From NCBI GenBank assembly GCA_937889535.1, contig CALBZW010000008.1, positions 4,705 to 68,704 on the forward strand: a DNA stretch of 64,000 nt, given 5' to 3'. Made by a program: the position numbers and the translations under genes. This document shows positions 41,522-50,559 of the stretch, piece by piece. The first letter of the stretch is position 1; every line of letters starts with the position of its first letter. The DNA is from an uncultured Candidatus Saccharibacteria bacterium (lineage in GTDB: Bacteria > Patescibacteriota > Saccharimonadia > Saccharimonadales > Saccharimonadaceae). Under the pieces are notes generated by a model. It was not told the origin of the DNA. It saw nothing but the letters and a program-made list of their open reading frames with translations, and did not search any database.

Positions 41522-41908
41522 ATGTAGTTTTGAATGAACTTGTGCTTGTTAAAATTTTTTGATTTATGGTAGGCTCGCTACAGAGCAATGGGCGGCTTGT
41601 CATTTTGTGGGGTAGGGCGGCAATTAACAAGTGGAGTGTGGAGGATTGGGCTCTCTTGAGAGGATGTTCGTTTGACTATGAACATTAAAAACAAAAAGGA
41701 GTATGGCGTATGCTTAAACTGATTCTAGATTTGCTGGACAAACTGCGTGACCGTTCGCGGTCAAAGGCGGAGACGGAAGTCAATGTCGAAGTTCAACAAA
41801 AAATTACCGTCGTTACGATTAATATCGATAACAGACGGTAATCAACCTCTGTAACTTAATTGTACCTCACGAAAACGGTTATGACAAGTATAAAATCCAT
41901 TGCTCTAT
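41522..41908 (+). repeat. Element 2 copy e
   Basis: Largest copy. Left end TTGAATGAACTTGTGCTTGT..., boundary pair CAGAGCAATGGG (41580) and TCCATTGCTCTA (41895). A segment ATGAACATTAAAAACAAAAAGGAG ahead of its frame resembles the leader of the surface protein at 57666. Here the element precedes its cassette (L) rather than following it. Confidence 0.75.
41710..41841 (+). CDS. Element 2e peptide (43 residues)
   Basis: ATG at 41710 with AAAAGGAGTATGGCGT upstream. Starts MLKLILDLLDKLRDRS, an amphipathic helix, then E/V/Q-rich and QKITVVTINIDNRR. ATTACCGTC and GACGGTAAT pair around the C-terminal codons and stop. Longest and best-formed member. Confidence 0.55.
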   Translation: MLKLILDLLDKLRDRSRSKAETEVNVEVQQKITVVTINIDNRR

Positions 41909-41909
41909 T

Positions 41910-42119
41910 GTGGCTTTTGTCCGTAGCGGGATATTGCTCTATGTGAATGGCTTGTTTGGTGGAGGTGATGAAGGTAGTATTTGGTCACGTACAGCGCATT
42001 CGACTAATGTGGCTTATCGTTTGCTATTTAGTTCCACGGATGTTTTTTCATCCTATCCATATGACATTGGTCGCCATTGCGGTTTCCCCCTCCGCTGCCT
42101 CTATCCAGGTAGTGCCTAA
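41910..42119 (+). pseudogene. Cassette L: silent FISUMP-type variable tail
   Basis: LAFVRSGILLYVNG (the first Leu codon is GTG), SIWSRTAHSTNVAYRL, RHCGFPLRCLYPGSA, stop, TGGAGGA. It starts right at the right-hand end of element 2 copy e. 3' arm present, 5' arm absent. Confidence 0.8.
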
Positions 42120-42184
42120 TGGAGGAAAAGGAAGAGGTTGGGTTCGATGAGCCAGATATGAAAGACGTTTTTTGCGTGAGTTCG

Positions 42185-42414
42185 GGGGCGAAACAGAAGT
42201 TTGCTTACACAAACTTCTGCGATAGGGCGTCGGTTCAAAATATCTAAAACGGTGTTTTAGATATTGCTCACCTCCTACTATTATTGGTGACCCGGGTGCG
42301 AAACTTCGTTGCTACGCTCCTCAGCGCTGCGCTACGCACGCACTTGCCTGACGGCAAGGCGTTCGACTGGTTGTAGATATAAGAATACCCCAAGCAGATG
42401 CTTAGGGTATTCTT
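42185..42414. repeat. Hairpin-rich stretch with tRNA 3'-end fragment
   Basis: Three strong inverted repeats: around 42191-42221 (GCAGAAGTTT type), 42236-42266 (AATATCTAAAAC/GTTTTAGATATT, perfect) and 42390-42414 (AAGAATACCC/GGGTATTCTT). Between them, GGTGACCCGGGTGCGA at 42285-42300 repeats the 3' end of the tRNA-Arg gene at 42417-42432. The last hairpin lies just behind the tRNA and probably terminates it. No protein gene seen. Confidence 0.65.
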
Positions 42415-42415
42415 A

Positions 42416-42491
42416 TGGTGACCCGGGTGCGAGTCGAACGCACAACCTCTTCCTTAGGACGGAATTGCTCTATCCATTGAGCTACCAGGCC
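42416..42491 (-). tRNA. tRNA-Arg (CCU)
   Basis: 76 nt on the minus strand with encoded CCA. 7-bp acceptor stem (GGCCTGG/CCGGGTC with G-T pairs), D-loop AGCTCAATGGATAGAGC, anticodon loop GTCCTAA (anticodon CCT), T-arm GTGCG-TTCGACT-CGCAC. Confidence 0.93.
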
Positions 42492-42546
42492 GTTTCTTAT
42501 ATGGCCTGAGTATATTATAGCATAATGTGTTATAATTGAGATAGAT

Positions 42547-43029
42547 ATGAGTGAAGCATTTCCGGGGCAGCGCAAGGGGGAAGAGGTTGAGCTGATTTTT
42601 CGGAGACATATGATGACGGCGTGGCGGGGATTGGTTTGGTTGGTGTTTTGGGGAGTAGTGGGGATAATTCCAATGTTGCTATGGCGAGATAATCAAGATA
42701 TGTTTTATGTTTGGTTGGGGTGTCTTGGCGTGGGGGTGATAGGGCTGTTGTATGTTTATATGTTATGGCACTTTTCGTATTACTTAGTAACAAATCAACG
42801 TGTGCGCCAGGTGCGGCAAAAGGGGCTATTCCGAAAGACGGTGGTGGATTTGGGATTGGACAAGATTCAGAGTATTAGTTACGAAGTACCGGGGATTTTG
42901 GGTGGAATGTTCGGCTACGGGACATTACTCTTACAGACGCAAGTGGGGAACATGCGGATTAGTATGGTGCGAAAACCGGAAAAGATTTATAATGTATTAC
43001 AAGATTTAGTGGAAAAGGTGGCAAGATGA
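42547..43029 (+). CDS. PH-domain (bPH2/YdbT-like) membrane protein
   Basis: 160 residues. Two membrane segments (about 26-46 and 52-75) followed by a bacterial PH domain: HFSYYLVTNQRVRQVRQKGLFRKTVVDLGLDKIQSISYEVPGILGGMFGYGTLLLQTQ. Role unknown; such proteins are common in Actinobacteria and CPR. Extended -10 TGTTATAAT ~8 nt before the ATG. The stop overlaps the next start. Confidence 0.82.
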   Translation: MSEAFPGQRKGEEVELIFRRHMMTAWRGLVWLVFWGVVGIIPMLLWRDNQDMFYVWLGCLGVGVIGLLYVYMLWHFSYYLVTNQRVRQVRQKGLFRKTVVDLGLDKIQSISYEVPGILGGMFGYGTLLLQTQVGNMRISMVRKPEKIYNVLQDLVEKVAR

Positions 43030-44060
43030 GTTTGTTGAAGGAAAAACCGCGAACGGAGCGGGAGAAGGTTGAACAGCGGCGAGAAGAGGTCTTGGCGCAG
43101 GGTCGGAAGTTTAAATATCCGATGCAGTATGCGAAACATAAGCTAATGGTTAATACTGTGCTAGTAGCGATTGCGGCGATTGTGGTAATGATTGTCGTGG
43201 GATGGGCGATGCTGTATAAGATACAAGATACGGGGGATATGTTGTATCGGGTGACACAGGTGATACCAGTGCCAGTGGCGAAGGTGGCGGGTGAGCAAGT
43301 GCGGTATAGTGATTATTTGATGATTTATCGGAGTAACTTATTGACGACTGAACAGCAAGGCGGGCAGCTAGGGGGTGAAGAAGACGATAATATAGTGCGC
43401 GAACGATGTAAAGAGGCGGCATTGAGGTCGGCAATAGAATATGCTTATGCGATGAAACTAGGAAAAGAAATGGGGATTGAGGTTTCGAACGAGGAGATTG
43501 ATGAGGCGTTTGATGAGCATCGGAATGTTGGCGGGGTTGAGCGAAGCGAAGAAAGCTTTTTGAAGATTGTGCGAGATAATTTCGGGATGAACCGGACGGA
43601 ATATCGACGGATGCTATATTTGACTTTAATGAAGGCGAAAGTGACGCAGGCGGTAGATGATGACGCGCGAGAGATGGCGGAAAAGGTGGAGAAACTGATT
43701 CAGGAAAAAGGTGGAGATATGCTGGCGGTGATTGAGGGGCTGGGCGATGCGGTTGAATATCAGGAGACGGGGCAGTTGGTGGATAATTTGAATGTGGATG
43801 GCGGCCGTTCGGAGATGGCGGCGAAGTTGGATGTTGGGCAAGTGAGTGAGAGGTTCTTGTCGACGAATGGCGATGGGTATTATTATGTGAAGCTGGTTGA
43901 GAAGACGGATACGCAGGTCAGTCATGCATCGATTAAGATTCGGTTTACGAAGTTTAGCGAGATGGTAGAGGAACTATACCAAGATGGGGAAGTGGAGGAG
44001 TATATCACGGTGGGGTTAGATGAGGTGTTGCCACAGGGTGAGGTAGACGCGGGGGAATAA
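43026..44060 (+). CDS. SurA/PrsA-like membrane-anchored protein (foldase-type N-terminal domain)
   Basis: 344 residues. Cytoplasmic basic N-terminus, one membrane segment near residues 42-64, then VAKVAGEQVRYSDYLMIYRS and a helical part with GIEVSNEEIDEAFDEHR...GMNRTEYRRMLYLTLMKAKV that resembles the SurA_N chaperone domain. The C-terminal ~110 residues partly resemble a parvulin domain but lack the clear active-site His pair. Would assist folding of exported proteins outside the membrane. Translationally coupled to the PH-domain gene. Confidence 0.72.
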   Translation: MSLLKEKPRTEREKVEQRREEVLAQGRKFKYPMQYAKHKLMVNTVLVAIAAIVVMIVVGWAMLYKIQDTGDMLYRVTQVIPVPVAKVAGEQVRYSDYLMIYRSNLLTTEQQGGQLGGEEDDNIVRERCKEAALRSAIEYAYAMKLGKEMGIEVSNEEIDEAFDEHRNVGGVERSEESFLKIVRDNFGMNRTEYRRMLYLTLMKAKVTQAVDDDAREMAEKVEKLIQEKGGDMLAVIEGLGDAVEYQETGQLVDNLNVDGGRSEMAAKLDVGQVSERFLSTNGDGYYYVKLVEKTDTQVSHASIKIRFTKFSEMVEELYQDGEVEEYITVGLDEVLPQGEVDAGE

Positions 44061-44082
44061 GTGTAGTATAATGGGGGTGTTA

Positions 44083-44157
44083 GCGGGTGTCGTATAACGG
44101 CTATTATGTATCCTTCCCAAGGATGAGACGAGAGTTCGACTCTCTCCACCCGCACCA
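44083..44157 (+). tRNA. tRNA-Gly (CCC)
   Basis: 75 nt with encoded CCA. Acceptor stem GCGGGTG/CACCCGC, anticodon loop TTCCCAA (anticodon CCC), T-arm GAGAG-TTCGACT-CTCTC. TATAAT ~9 nt upstream. Confidence 0.95.
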
Positions 44158-44159
44158 TA

Positions 44160-44194
44160 GAAAATAAACTAGACAATTTGTCTAGTTTATTTTC
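44160..44194 (+). terminator. tRNA-Gly terminator
   Basis: GAAAATAAACTAGACAA-TTT-complement, a perfect 16-17 bp stem ending in TTTTC. Confidence 0.85.
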
Positions 44195-44240
44195 TCTCCG
44201 TTTTACTTAGTCTTATAAAGATCGGCACCGAACCGGCAGC

Positions 44241-44432
44241 TTAGAGGCAGCGGAGGGAGAAACCATCGCGACGTTCGTTGTTGTTTGACGGGTTGACATT
44301 GCTGGGGTTGAAGGCTAGATCATAGGCGTTAGTAGTGGATTTAGAAGTACGAGACCAGTAGTAGCCGTTCTGGCCGACGTTGTTCATGGCTCCGCCATCA
44401 ATATTTGCCCACCCGCTACGGACAAAAGCCAG
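44241..44432 (-). pseudogene. Cassette M: silent FISUMP-type variable tail, minimal form
   Basis: 64 codons on the minus strand: LAFVRSGWANIDGG..., YYWSRTSKSTTNAYDL, SNVNPSNNNERRDGFSLRCL, stop. Like H it has neither the ATTIVQ arm nor the LYPGSA arm. Its middle resembles cassette A (TSKSTTNAY against TSRSATNAY), which suggests a recent common source for part of the sequence. Confidence 0.8.
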
Positions 44433-44435
44433 AAA

Positions 44436-44650
44436 AATGTAAGACGCGAGGCAGAGAAGTTACTATTTTTGATAAAAGCCATGGCAAATATCAATATATA
44501 AACCTTTCGGATTCACCCGAGGAATAGAGAAAGGGTAACTTCACGATCTTTAGATGAGAGCGGGGATGGCTGGAGCTTGACCTCAGGTGCCACCGGTAAC
44601 TCCCATGGAGAAATTCCACTAACTTATTATAGCATGCATGCTACCTAGAC
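44436..44650 (-). ncRNA. Possible structured RNA ahead of cassette M
   Basis: On the minus strand a TATAAT box (about 44628-44633) with TTTGTC 16 bp upstream is followed by ~190 nt without a protein frame and with several hairpins (CTCC-ATGG-GAG; GGTTACCGGTGGCACC region; GATA..GCCATGGC..TATC). It runs towards cassette M. It could be an independent RNA or a decayed leader. No known class recognised. Confidence 0.3.
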
Positions 44651-44707
44651 AAAATGAGGGATTTTTGGTATAATTATGGTAATGATGTACTGTTTTTGAG
44701 TACAAAA

Positions 44708-46192
44708 ATGGGAGATGAAGAAAAAGTGACAAAGAAAAAACCGGTAGTGGAGAAGAACGCGTTAAAAGTGACGGCGAAGAAAGGTGGCGCGAAAAAGACG
44801 GCAGTGGAGAAAACTGTAGTGAAGAAGCCTGCTCCGAAGAAAGTGGCGAAACCGAAAAAGTTGACGAAGAAGGCTCTAAAGCTGTTAGAGGAACGCAAGA
44901 GGCAACGGCGTTACCGGGTGCGTGTAGTGTTGATTGTAGTGCTGGGATTTTTGTTGGTCTTGGGTGGGGCGATGTGGTCAGAAGTAGTGCGGGCGGATGA
45001 ATATCAGTTGCAACAGGAAACGCATGTGACGAGAGTAGCGGAGAATTTGGCGAAGTATTACGAAGATTATGAGAAGGAAGTGCCGAAACTAGAGTTTGAA
45101 GTTGAGGGGTTGGAGGCGATTGAGACAGAGAATGGCTATGTGCGAGCGAAAAAGTATAGCAAGCAGAAGCAGGAGGCGGAAGAGAGAATTGCGCGCCTGA
45201 GGAAGTTTGCGGAAGTGCGGAAGCAAGTGGAAGAATTTTTCCAGGATGGGATTTTGAAGTCGGATACGGATGCAGAGGCGATTACGGCGATGCAGGAAAC
45301 GTTTGGTGAAATGAGGGAGAGTTATCAGAAAGCGTTACAAGGGCGGATTAGTGCGATAAAAGGACAGTATCAGGCGATGGTTGACATCGTAGCGGCGGTG
45401 CCGGGGATGTTTACGGATGGGGGGATGGAAACGGTGCGAGATGATCTTTCGCGTGAGCAATATGATGAGATTAAGGCGAGAGTTGACAGTCTACCGCAGC
45501 GGGATGTAGCGGAGAGGTACGCGGAGGTTTTGAAAAAAGTGGAGGAAGCACTGGCGGAGCGGGAGCGGATTGCAGAAGAGGCGCGACGTAAGGCAGAGGA
45601 AGAATATCGCCAGCGACAGGCAGCGATTGCGGCGGCATGGCATACGCTTAGCGTGCCATATTGGAGTCAGAATGGCGAAGGGGTGAAAAATGGTTGTGAG
45701 GCGGCATCGCTTTTAATGGGGTTGCAGCACAAGGGATATCTTGGTGGAATGAACCTTAGGACGTATGCGGAGATGATGCCGAAGAGTGATGATCCGTTTT
45801 CGGGGTTTCGAGGAGATATATTCGCGTCGGCGGGAAGCGATGCGCCGTTTTGGATAGCTCCGGGGCCGCTGGCGGCGTTTGGTCGAAGTAGTTCAGGGGC
45901 GAATGTAGTGGATATTACTGGAGCGAGTCTGGATGCACTGGATGCGGAAGTGGCAGCGGGGAATCCGGTAGTGATTTATTTGACGTTGAGCTATGTGGCG
46001 CCGAGTGCGTGGCGGTATGGAGCGCCGGCGAATCTGCATGTGATGCTACTCACGGGGTATAATAGTATGACGGGGGTGCAAAGGGTGACGGATCCGTTGA
46101 CGCTGAACGGGCGCCGGTATTATGATTTGCCGCGAGCACAGGTTGAGTCGATATTTAATAGTACGGGGAATAGGGCGGTAGTAATAAGATAA
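44708..46192 (+). CDS. Membrane-anchored C39-like cysteine peptidase with coiled-coil stalk
   Basis: 494 residues from ATG 44708; the frame is open to 44654, but there the promoter TATAAT overlaps. Lys/Ala-rich cytoplasmic part, membrane segment near residues 75-96, a ~190-residue coiled coil, then a Peptidase_C39_2 domain: VPYWSQNGEGVKNGCEAASLLMGL with the nucleophile Cys and NLHVMLLTGYNS with the His; DPLTLNGRRYYDLPRAQVESIF completes it. Likely works outside the cell on cell-wall or host-surface peptides; a gap of function remains. Confidence 0.82.
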   Translation: MGDEEKVTKKKPVVEKNALKVTAKKGGAKKTAVEKTVVKKPAPKKVAKPKKLTKKALKLLEERKRQRRYRVRVVLIVVLGFLLVLGGAMWSEVVRADEYQLQQETHVTRVAENLAKYYEDYEKEVPKLEFEVEGLEAIETENGYVRAKKYSKQKQEAEERIARLRKFAEVRKQVEEFFQDGILKSDTDAEAITAMQETFGEMRESYQKALQGRISAIKGQYQAMVDIVAAVPGMFTDGGMETVRDDLSREQYDEIKARVDSLPQRDVAERYAEVLKKVEEALAERERIAEEARRKAEEEYRQRQAAIAAAWHTLSVPYWSQNGEGVKNGCEAASLLMGLQHKGYLGGMNLRTYAEMMPKSDDPFSGFRGDIFASAGSDAPFWIAPGPLAAFGRSSSGANVVDITGASLDALDAEVAAGNPVVIYLTLSYVAPSAWRYGAPANLHVMLLTGYNSMTGVQRVTDPLTLNGRRYYDLPRAQVESIFNSTGNRAVVIR

Positions 46193-46321
46193 ATTTGGGT
46201 TAAAATCGGTTATTTTCGTTTTTCGGCTTCTCGCTCGCCCTAAGGCGCGCTTCAAACCCTCAAATTCGAAAATTCCTCGATTTTATCACCAAATTTTAGC
46301 GTGATATGATATAATGAAATC

Positions 46322-47035
46322 ATGATTACGCTTAGTGGGGTGAATAAGTCTTATGGCAAAAAGCAGGTATTATTTGATGTAAACCTAGAAATTCCGACTG
46401 GTAGTTTTACAATGTTGCGAGGTGTGAGTGGGTCGGGGAAGTCGACGCTGATGAGTATCATTGGCGGGATTGAGACGGCGACGAGCGGGGCGGTGGTGAT
46501 AGACGGGCAGGATGCCGGGAAGTTGAAGGGCAAGGCGCGGACGGAGTTTTATCGACATAAGGTGGGGTTTGTTTTTCAGGGATTTTATTTGCAGCCGCAG
46601 CTTAGTATTGGCGAGAATATTGCGCTAATGGGGATGTTTGCGGGAATGGCGAAACTAAAGCGAGAAGCACGTGCGAAGGAATTGGCGGAGAAGTTGGGGA
46701 TTACGGAAGTACTAATGCAGAAGCCGGCGGAAGTGTCGGGCGGACAGGCAGAAAGGGCGTGTATTGCGCGGGCGATGTTCATGAACCCGGAGATAATTCT
46801 CGCAGATGAGCCGACGAATAACCTCGACCCAGAGAACGCGCGGAATGTGATAGAGATGTTGAAACGGATTCAGGTAGAGATGGGGGCGACGATGATCGTG
46901 GCGAGTCATGATGCACTGGTTGAGAAGTATGCGACGCAGATAGTAGAAGTGCGAGAGGGGAGAGTGGGGGTTGTAGGTGCGAATAGAGATGAGAATGAAG
47001 CGGTGAGGATGGACGATGGGGCTACGACTGTCTGA
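46322..47035 (+). CDS. ABC transporter ATP-binding protein (LolD/MacB/FtsE-like)
   Basis: 237 residues. Walker A LRGVSGSGKSTLM near residue 37, Q-loop FQGFYL, signature VSGGQAERACIARA near 140, Walker B IILADEPTNNLD, H-loop VASHD. The last ~25 residues overlap the permease gene by 20 nt. TATAAT ~8 nt before the ATG. Pairs with two FtsX-type permeases, so the complex is probably a MacB-type mechanotransmission exporter rather than an importer. Confidence 0.93.
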   Translation: MITLSGVNKSYGKKQVLFDVNLEIPTGSFTMLRGVSGSGKSTLMSIIGGIETATSGAVVIDGQDAGKLKGKARTEFYRHKVGFVFQGFYLQPQLSIGENIALMGMFAGMAKLKREARAKELAEKLGITEVLMQKPAEVSGGQAERACIARAMFMNPEIILADEPTNNLDPENARNVIEMLKRIQVEMGATMIVASHDALVEKYATQIVEVREGRVGVVGANRDENEAVRMDDGATTV

Positions 47036-48320
47036 TGCGCTGAGGCTAAGTTGGGCGAATATCGCAGAATATAAGGGGCGGAGTGTGGTCGTAGTGGCGA
47101 CGGTGGCGATTTTGTTTGGGCTGGTAATGGGGGTGAACTTTTTGCTCAGAGGGCTGGAGGTGACGCTGCTCGACGCATCGGTCGTGAAGACGGGAGGAAA
47201 AGTGTATGTCGAGACAAGTTTCAAGAAGAGTCGGTACGGGAGTAATGAAGCGAGGTTGAACGAGCGATTAGAGAAATATCACGGAGAGAAAGTTGGAACG
47301 CTGAAGACGTATGCGTTGGACGGCGAGACGATTGGAGTGATGGAGATTGAGTCGGGGAAGGAGTTTCCGACCGAGGAAGAGTATGCGGAGTGGGGAACGG
47401 AAAAGCAGGAGACGGATGCAGCGCATTTGTCTGTAGGCGGTGGCACGACGCTGGAATTAAAGAAGGCGAGTGTGTTGAATTTGGTGCTAGGCGGCGTGTA
47501 TGGGAATGTGATTGAAGAGGGAGAACTAGTAGTAAACGATGGATCGGGAGAGATAGAAGAGTATATAAATACGCGGGTTGAGGAGATACGACAGGAGAAG
47601 GTGGCGAGTGTCGATGAGATGTTGGCGATGGAAGTGGCGGAAGAAGCGGAGGGTGAGCAAGAGTTTACGGAAGAGGATATTGCGTATTTCTACGAGGAGG
47701 CGGAAAATTGGGAGCCGGAGGTGAGCGAAGAGAGTATTGCGGTGTTTGAGAATTATTGGGATTTGAAAGATTATGTTTTGACGCGGGATACGCCAGAGGC
47801 GAAGAATCTCGAGCCGCAGGCGTTTGGAGTGGGGAATTTGTTTAGTAATACAGTAGATATTATTAATGAAGTGGAGATGATGCGGACGGTGTTGAAGTTT
47901 TTTGAGGTTGTACTGCTAGTGGTGGCGGTGATAGTCGCGACGTTGACGTTTGCGCATTTGATTGATAATGATGCGGCGACGGTGGCACTGTATCGGTCAA
48001 TGGGGGCGAGTACCGGGGATATTTATGCAATTTATTTCTTGTATTTGGTAGAGCTATGTCTACTGGCGGTAGCGGTGAGTATTGGGATTGGGCTGATACT
48101 TGCGGGGATAGTAGCGGTGCTTGACGCAGGGGATTTGGCAGTGAGGTTGCAGGAGTATTATGGGCTCGTAGTAGCGCCAAGGGTGAGACTGGTGGGGATT
48201 GATCAGAGGTTTTGGGAAGTAACGGGGATGATTATGCTAGTAGCGCCGTTGGTCTTGGCGCTGACGTCGCGAAGGTTTGGAGCGAAGCATATTGCGAAAA
48301 AACTGAAAGAGGATCAGTGA
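47016..48320 (+). CDS. FtsX/MacB-like permease 1
   Basis: 434 residues; membrane segment near 25-46, large acidic extracytoplasmic domain (about 50-280, with many Glu-rich helices), then three membrane segments (295-320, 345-375, 405-425) of the FtsX fold. SMGASTGDIYAIYFLYLVE is the family's loop motif. It heads a heterodimer with permease 2. Translationally coupled to the ATPase. Confidence 0.88.
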   Translation: MGLRLSDALRLSWANIAEYKGRSVVVVATVAILFGLVMGVNFLLRGLEVTLLDASVVKTGGKVYVETSFKKSRYGSNEARLNERLEKYHGEKVGTLKTYALDGETIGVMEIESGKEFPTEEEYAEWGTEKQETDAAHLSVGGGTTLELKKASVLNLVLGGVYGNVIEEGELVVNDGSGEIEEYINTRVEEIRQEKVASVDEMLAMEVAEEAEGEQEFTEEDIAYFYEEAENWEPEVSEESIAVFENYWDLKDYVLTRDTPEAKNLEPQAFGVGNLFSNTVDIINEVEMMRTVLKFFEVVLLVVAVIVATLTFAHLIDNDAATVALYRSMGASTGDIYAIYFLYLVELCLLAVAVSIGIGLILAGIVAVLDAGDLAVRLQEYYGLVVAPRVRLVGIDQRFWEVTGMIMLVAPLVLALTSRRFGAKHIAKKLKEDQ

Positions 48321-49636
48321 GAGTTGGTGATTATTTGAGACTAGGCGTGGCGGGGATTTTGGCGCAGAAGCGGCGAGTAGCGTTGGTGGTTGGCGTGGTG
48401 GCGGCGTTGATGAGCGTGCTAGTTGCGGGGTGCTTGATAATACAAGGAGTGGAAGACGCGGCGCTAGAGGAGATGACGCGGGCGACAAATGGTGAAGTAT
48501 TGCTTAGCGTGAGCGTGGATGCGCGGATATGTGGGGAAGGATGTGATATGGGGGCGGAGGAGCAGAAACTAAAGGAGAAGATTCGGGAGTATGGCGGGGA
48601 AGTGATTGAGGCGGAAACGGTGGCAAATGCGGATGGGATGTTTTATCGGGTTACTGGGGATGATTCGGGCCTTTTCGGGAGGTCTGGTTTTCCTGATTTG
48701 ATGGAGGTGCCAGAGGGCGAGACTGCGGTCTTAGTATCGATGAGCACGGCGGCGCGGTGGCTGGGGATTGGGATGTATGCGCCGAGTCTGAAAGCAGAGG
48801 ATATGGTGAAAATCGCGGAGCGAATACGGAACGAGGCGGTCGGAAAGATTGTTGAAACGGAGAATGAAGGGAGATATTATGTAGTGGACTTGCTACCGGG
48901 CGGGGCGTTTACGGGTGCGCTAGGAGTGAGTCGGAGAGATGATTATAACCCGCTAGATTTGGTTTTGGAGCAGGTGGAAACGGGAGGAGGCCAGAATTTT
49001 GTCGTGAGTGGGAAAGTTGATGGAATAGAGACAGAGGCGTTGCTAGCGGAGTTTCCGGATGTAGAAAAAGCGGAAGAATTTATGCGAGATCCGGAGAATG
49101 ATTGTATGGAAACGGGGCAGATGCTCGGGGAATGCGGTGAGGACTATCGGTATCAGGTGACAGAAGTAATAAGTAGTCCGGTGGCGACACGGAGAAATAT
49201 GCGTGGAGTATGGGTAGTGTATGGGGTAGTTTGCGTGGTATTGATGATTATCGTAGTGGCGATTGAGGTGGGGACATATACGCGGTTAATCGGTCAGGAT
49301 ACGAAGACGATTGCATTGTATTATGCGATGGGCGCGACGCGGGGGCAGATTCGGGGAGTATATATGGTGTATTTGTTGATGTTGAGCGTGATAGCGGTAG
49401 CGGCAGCAGGGTTGATTGGCGTGGGGCTGGCGATGATAGTGAGCATGGCGAATGGGGAAGCACTGACGCAGGCGTTTGTTTTGGGGTTTGGAACGGAGGC
49501 GCGGAAGATTTGGCTAGTGGGGTGGAACTGGCGGATAGTGGTGATGATGGGAGCGGTGCTCGCGGTGGTGCCGGTTGTGGTGTTGTGTAACGCGAAGCAG
49601 TTTACGAGTAAGAAGCTGGCGCAGAAGTTAAAATAA
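48317..49636 (+). CDS. FtsX/MacB-like permease 2
   Basis: 439 residues from the GTG at 48317, chosen because it overlaps the stop of permease 1 (GTGA) and the true N-terminus RVGDYLRLGVAGILAQKRRVALVV follows. First membrane segment 20-43, extracytoplasmic domain with two disulfide-like Cys sites (RICGEGCD; NDCMETGQMLGECGED), three C-terminal segments, and YYAMGATRGQIRGVYMVYL. Suggests export or sensing of an envelope substrate. Confidence 0.88.
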   Translation: MRVGDYLRLGVAGILAQKRRVALVVGVVAALMSVLVAGCLIIQGVEDAALEEMTRATNGEVLLSVSVDARICGEGCDMGAEEQKLKEKIREYGGEVIEAETVANADGMFYRVTGDDSGLFGRSGFPDLMEVPEGETAVLVSMSTAARWLGIGMYAPSLKAEDMVKIAERIRNEAVGKIVETENEGRYYVVDLLPGGAFTGALGVSRRDDYNPLDLVLEQVETGGGQNFVVSGKVDGIETEALLAEFPDVEKAEEFMRDPENDCMETGQMLGECGEDYRYQVTEVISSPVATRRNMRGVWVVYGVVCVVLMIIVVAIEVGTYTRLIGQDTKTIALYYAMGATRGQIRGVYMVYLLMLSVIAVAAAGLIGVGLAMIVSMANGEALTQAFVLGFGTEARKIWLVGWNWRIVVMMGAVLAVVPVVVLCNAKQFTSKKLAQKLK

Positions 49637-49798
49637 GAGAAAAGGGCTGGTGAGGTGTTGAACAATTTTACGGGTGAATGGGGGGAAGTTGAGCGACGTA
49701 GTGGCGAAATAGTTTATGTTTATTTTTTCGTAAAATTATAGTACAATGAAATAAATAAATTGAACATGGCGCGTAGCGTCATATAATTAGGAGGCAAA

Positions 49799-50488
49799 AT
49801 GGCAACAGGGGCTGCTGCAAAGAAAACAGCAACTAAGAAGTCGTCTACGAAGTCGACAAAGGCTTCTAGCGCGAAGAGCGCAAGTGCAAAGGCGGGCGCA
49901 AGCAAGCGTAGTGCGAGTACAAAAAATACTAAGCGGAATGATGGTCCGATTGTACGGCGAGCAAAGAGTGCGAGCTGGATGGCAATTCTGGAATCAATTG
50001 TGATTGGTGCGCTTGGTGTTTTACTTTTAATTAACCCAGATGGGATGTTCAAGGTGATTTTCTATGTCGTAGGGATTTTCTTGATTATCAAAGGCGTATA
50101 TAAAATCATTAATTACTTTGCAGTGCATGGGAAGTATGATTTTTATAATAATGATTTGCTCTACGGTATTATTGCGTTGGTGTTTGGGATTTTGGCGGTT
50201 GTGCTTTGGGAGCAGCTGGGTAAGTTGATCGGTATTGCGGTAGGTGCTTGGATGATTTATGGTGCGCTAGTGCGGATGAATACGGCGATCAAGATGCATA
50301 CAGCGGGAATCAAGGAATGGTTCTATGTCTTGTTGCTTTCGATGATTATGTTGGCGCTTGGTATCTATATGGTGATTAGCGCCAGTGCGGTGCCGATGGT
50401 GATTGGCTGGATTATGATTGCGGCGGCGGGCATTGGAATTGTCGATGATATCTTGTTCATTCGGCATTTGGATGCGGTAGCACAGTAG
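49799..50488 (+). CDS. DUF308/HdeD-like membrane protein with basic N-terminus
   Basis: 229 residues. Residues 1-52 are a Lys/Ser/Ala/Thr histone-like stretch, then six membrane segments in pairs from ~60 to ~222 (SIVIGALGVLLLINPDGMFKVIFYVVGIFLIIKGVYKIINYF, GIIALVFGILAVVLWEQLGKLIGIAVGAWMIYGALVRM). The family includes acid-resistance protein HdeD; function here unknown. AGGAGG before ATG. Confidence 0.8.
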   Translation: MATGAAAKKTATKKSSTKSTKASSAKSASAKAGASKRSASTKNTKRNDGPIVRRAKSASWMAILESIVIGALGVLLLINPDGMFKVIFYVVGIFLIIKGVYKIINYFAVHGKYDFYNNDLLYGIIALVFGILAVVLWEQLGKLIGIAVGAWMIYGALVRMNTAIKMHTAGIKEWFYVLLLSMIMLALGIYMVISASAVPMVIGWIMIAAAGIGIVDDILFIRHLDAVAQ

Positions 50489-50559
50489 GGAACTTAGGTT
50501 TTCGGCGGCCTGCTCGGGAGGGTGGGTCGTTTTTTTGGTGTTTTATACCCCCTATTTTC

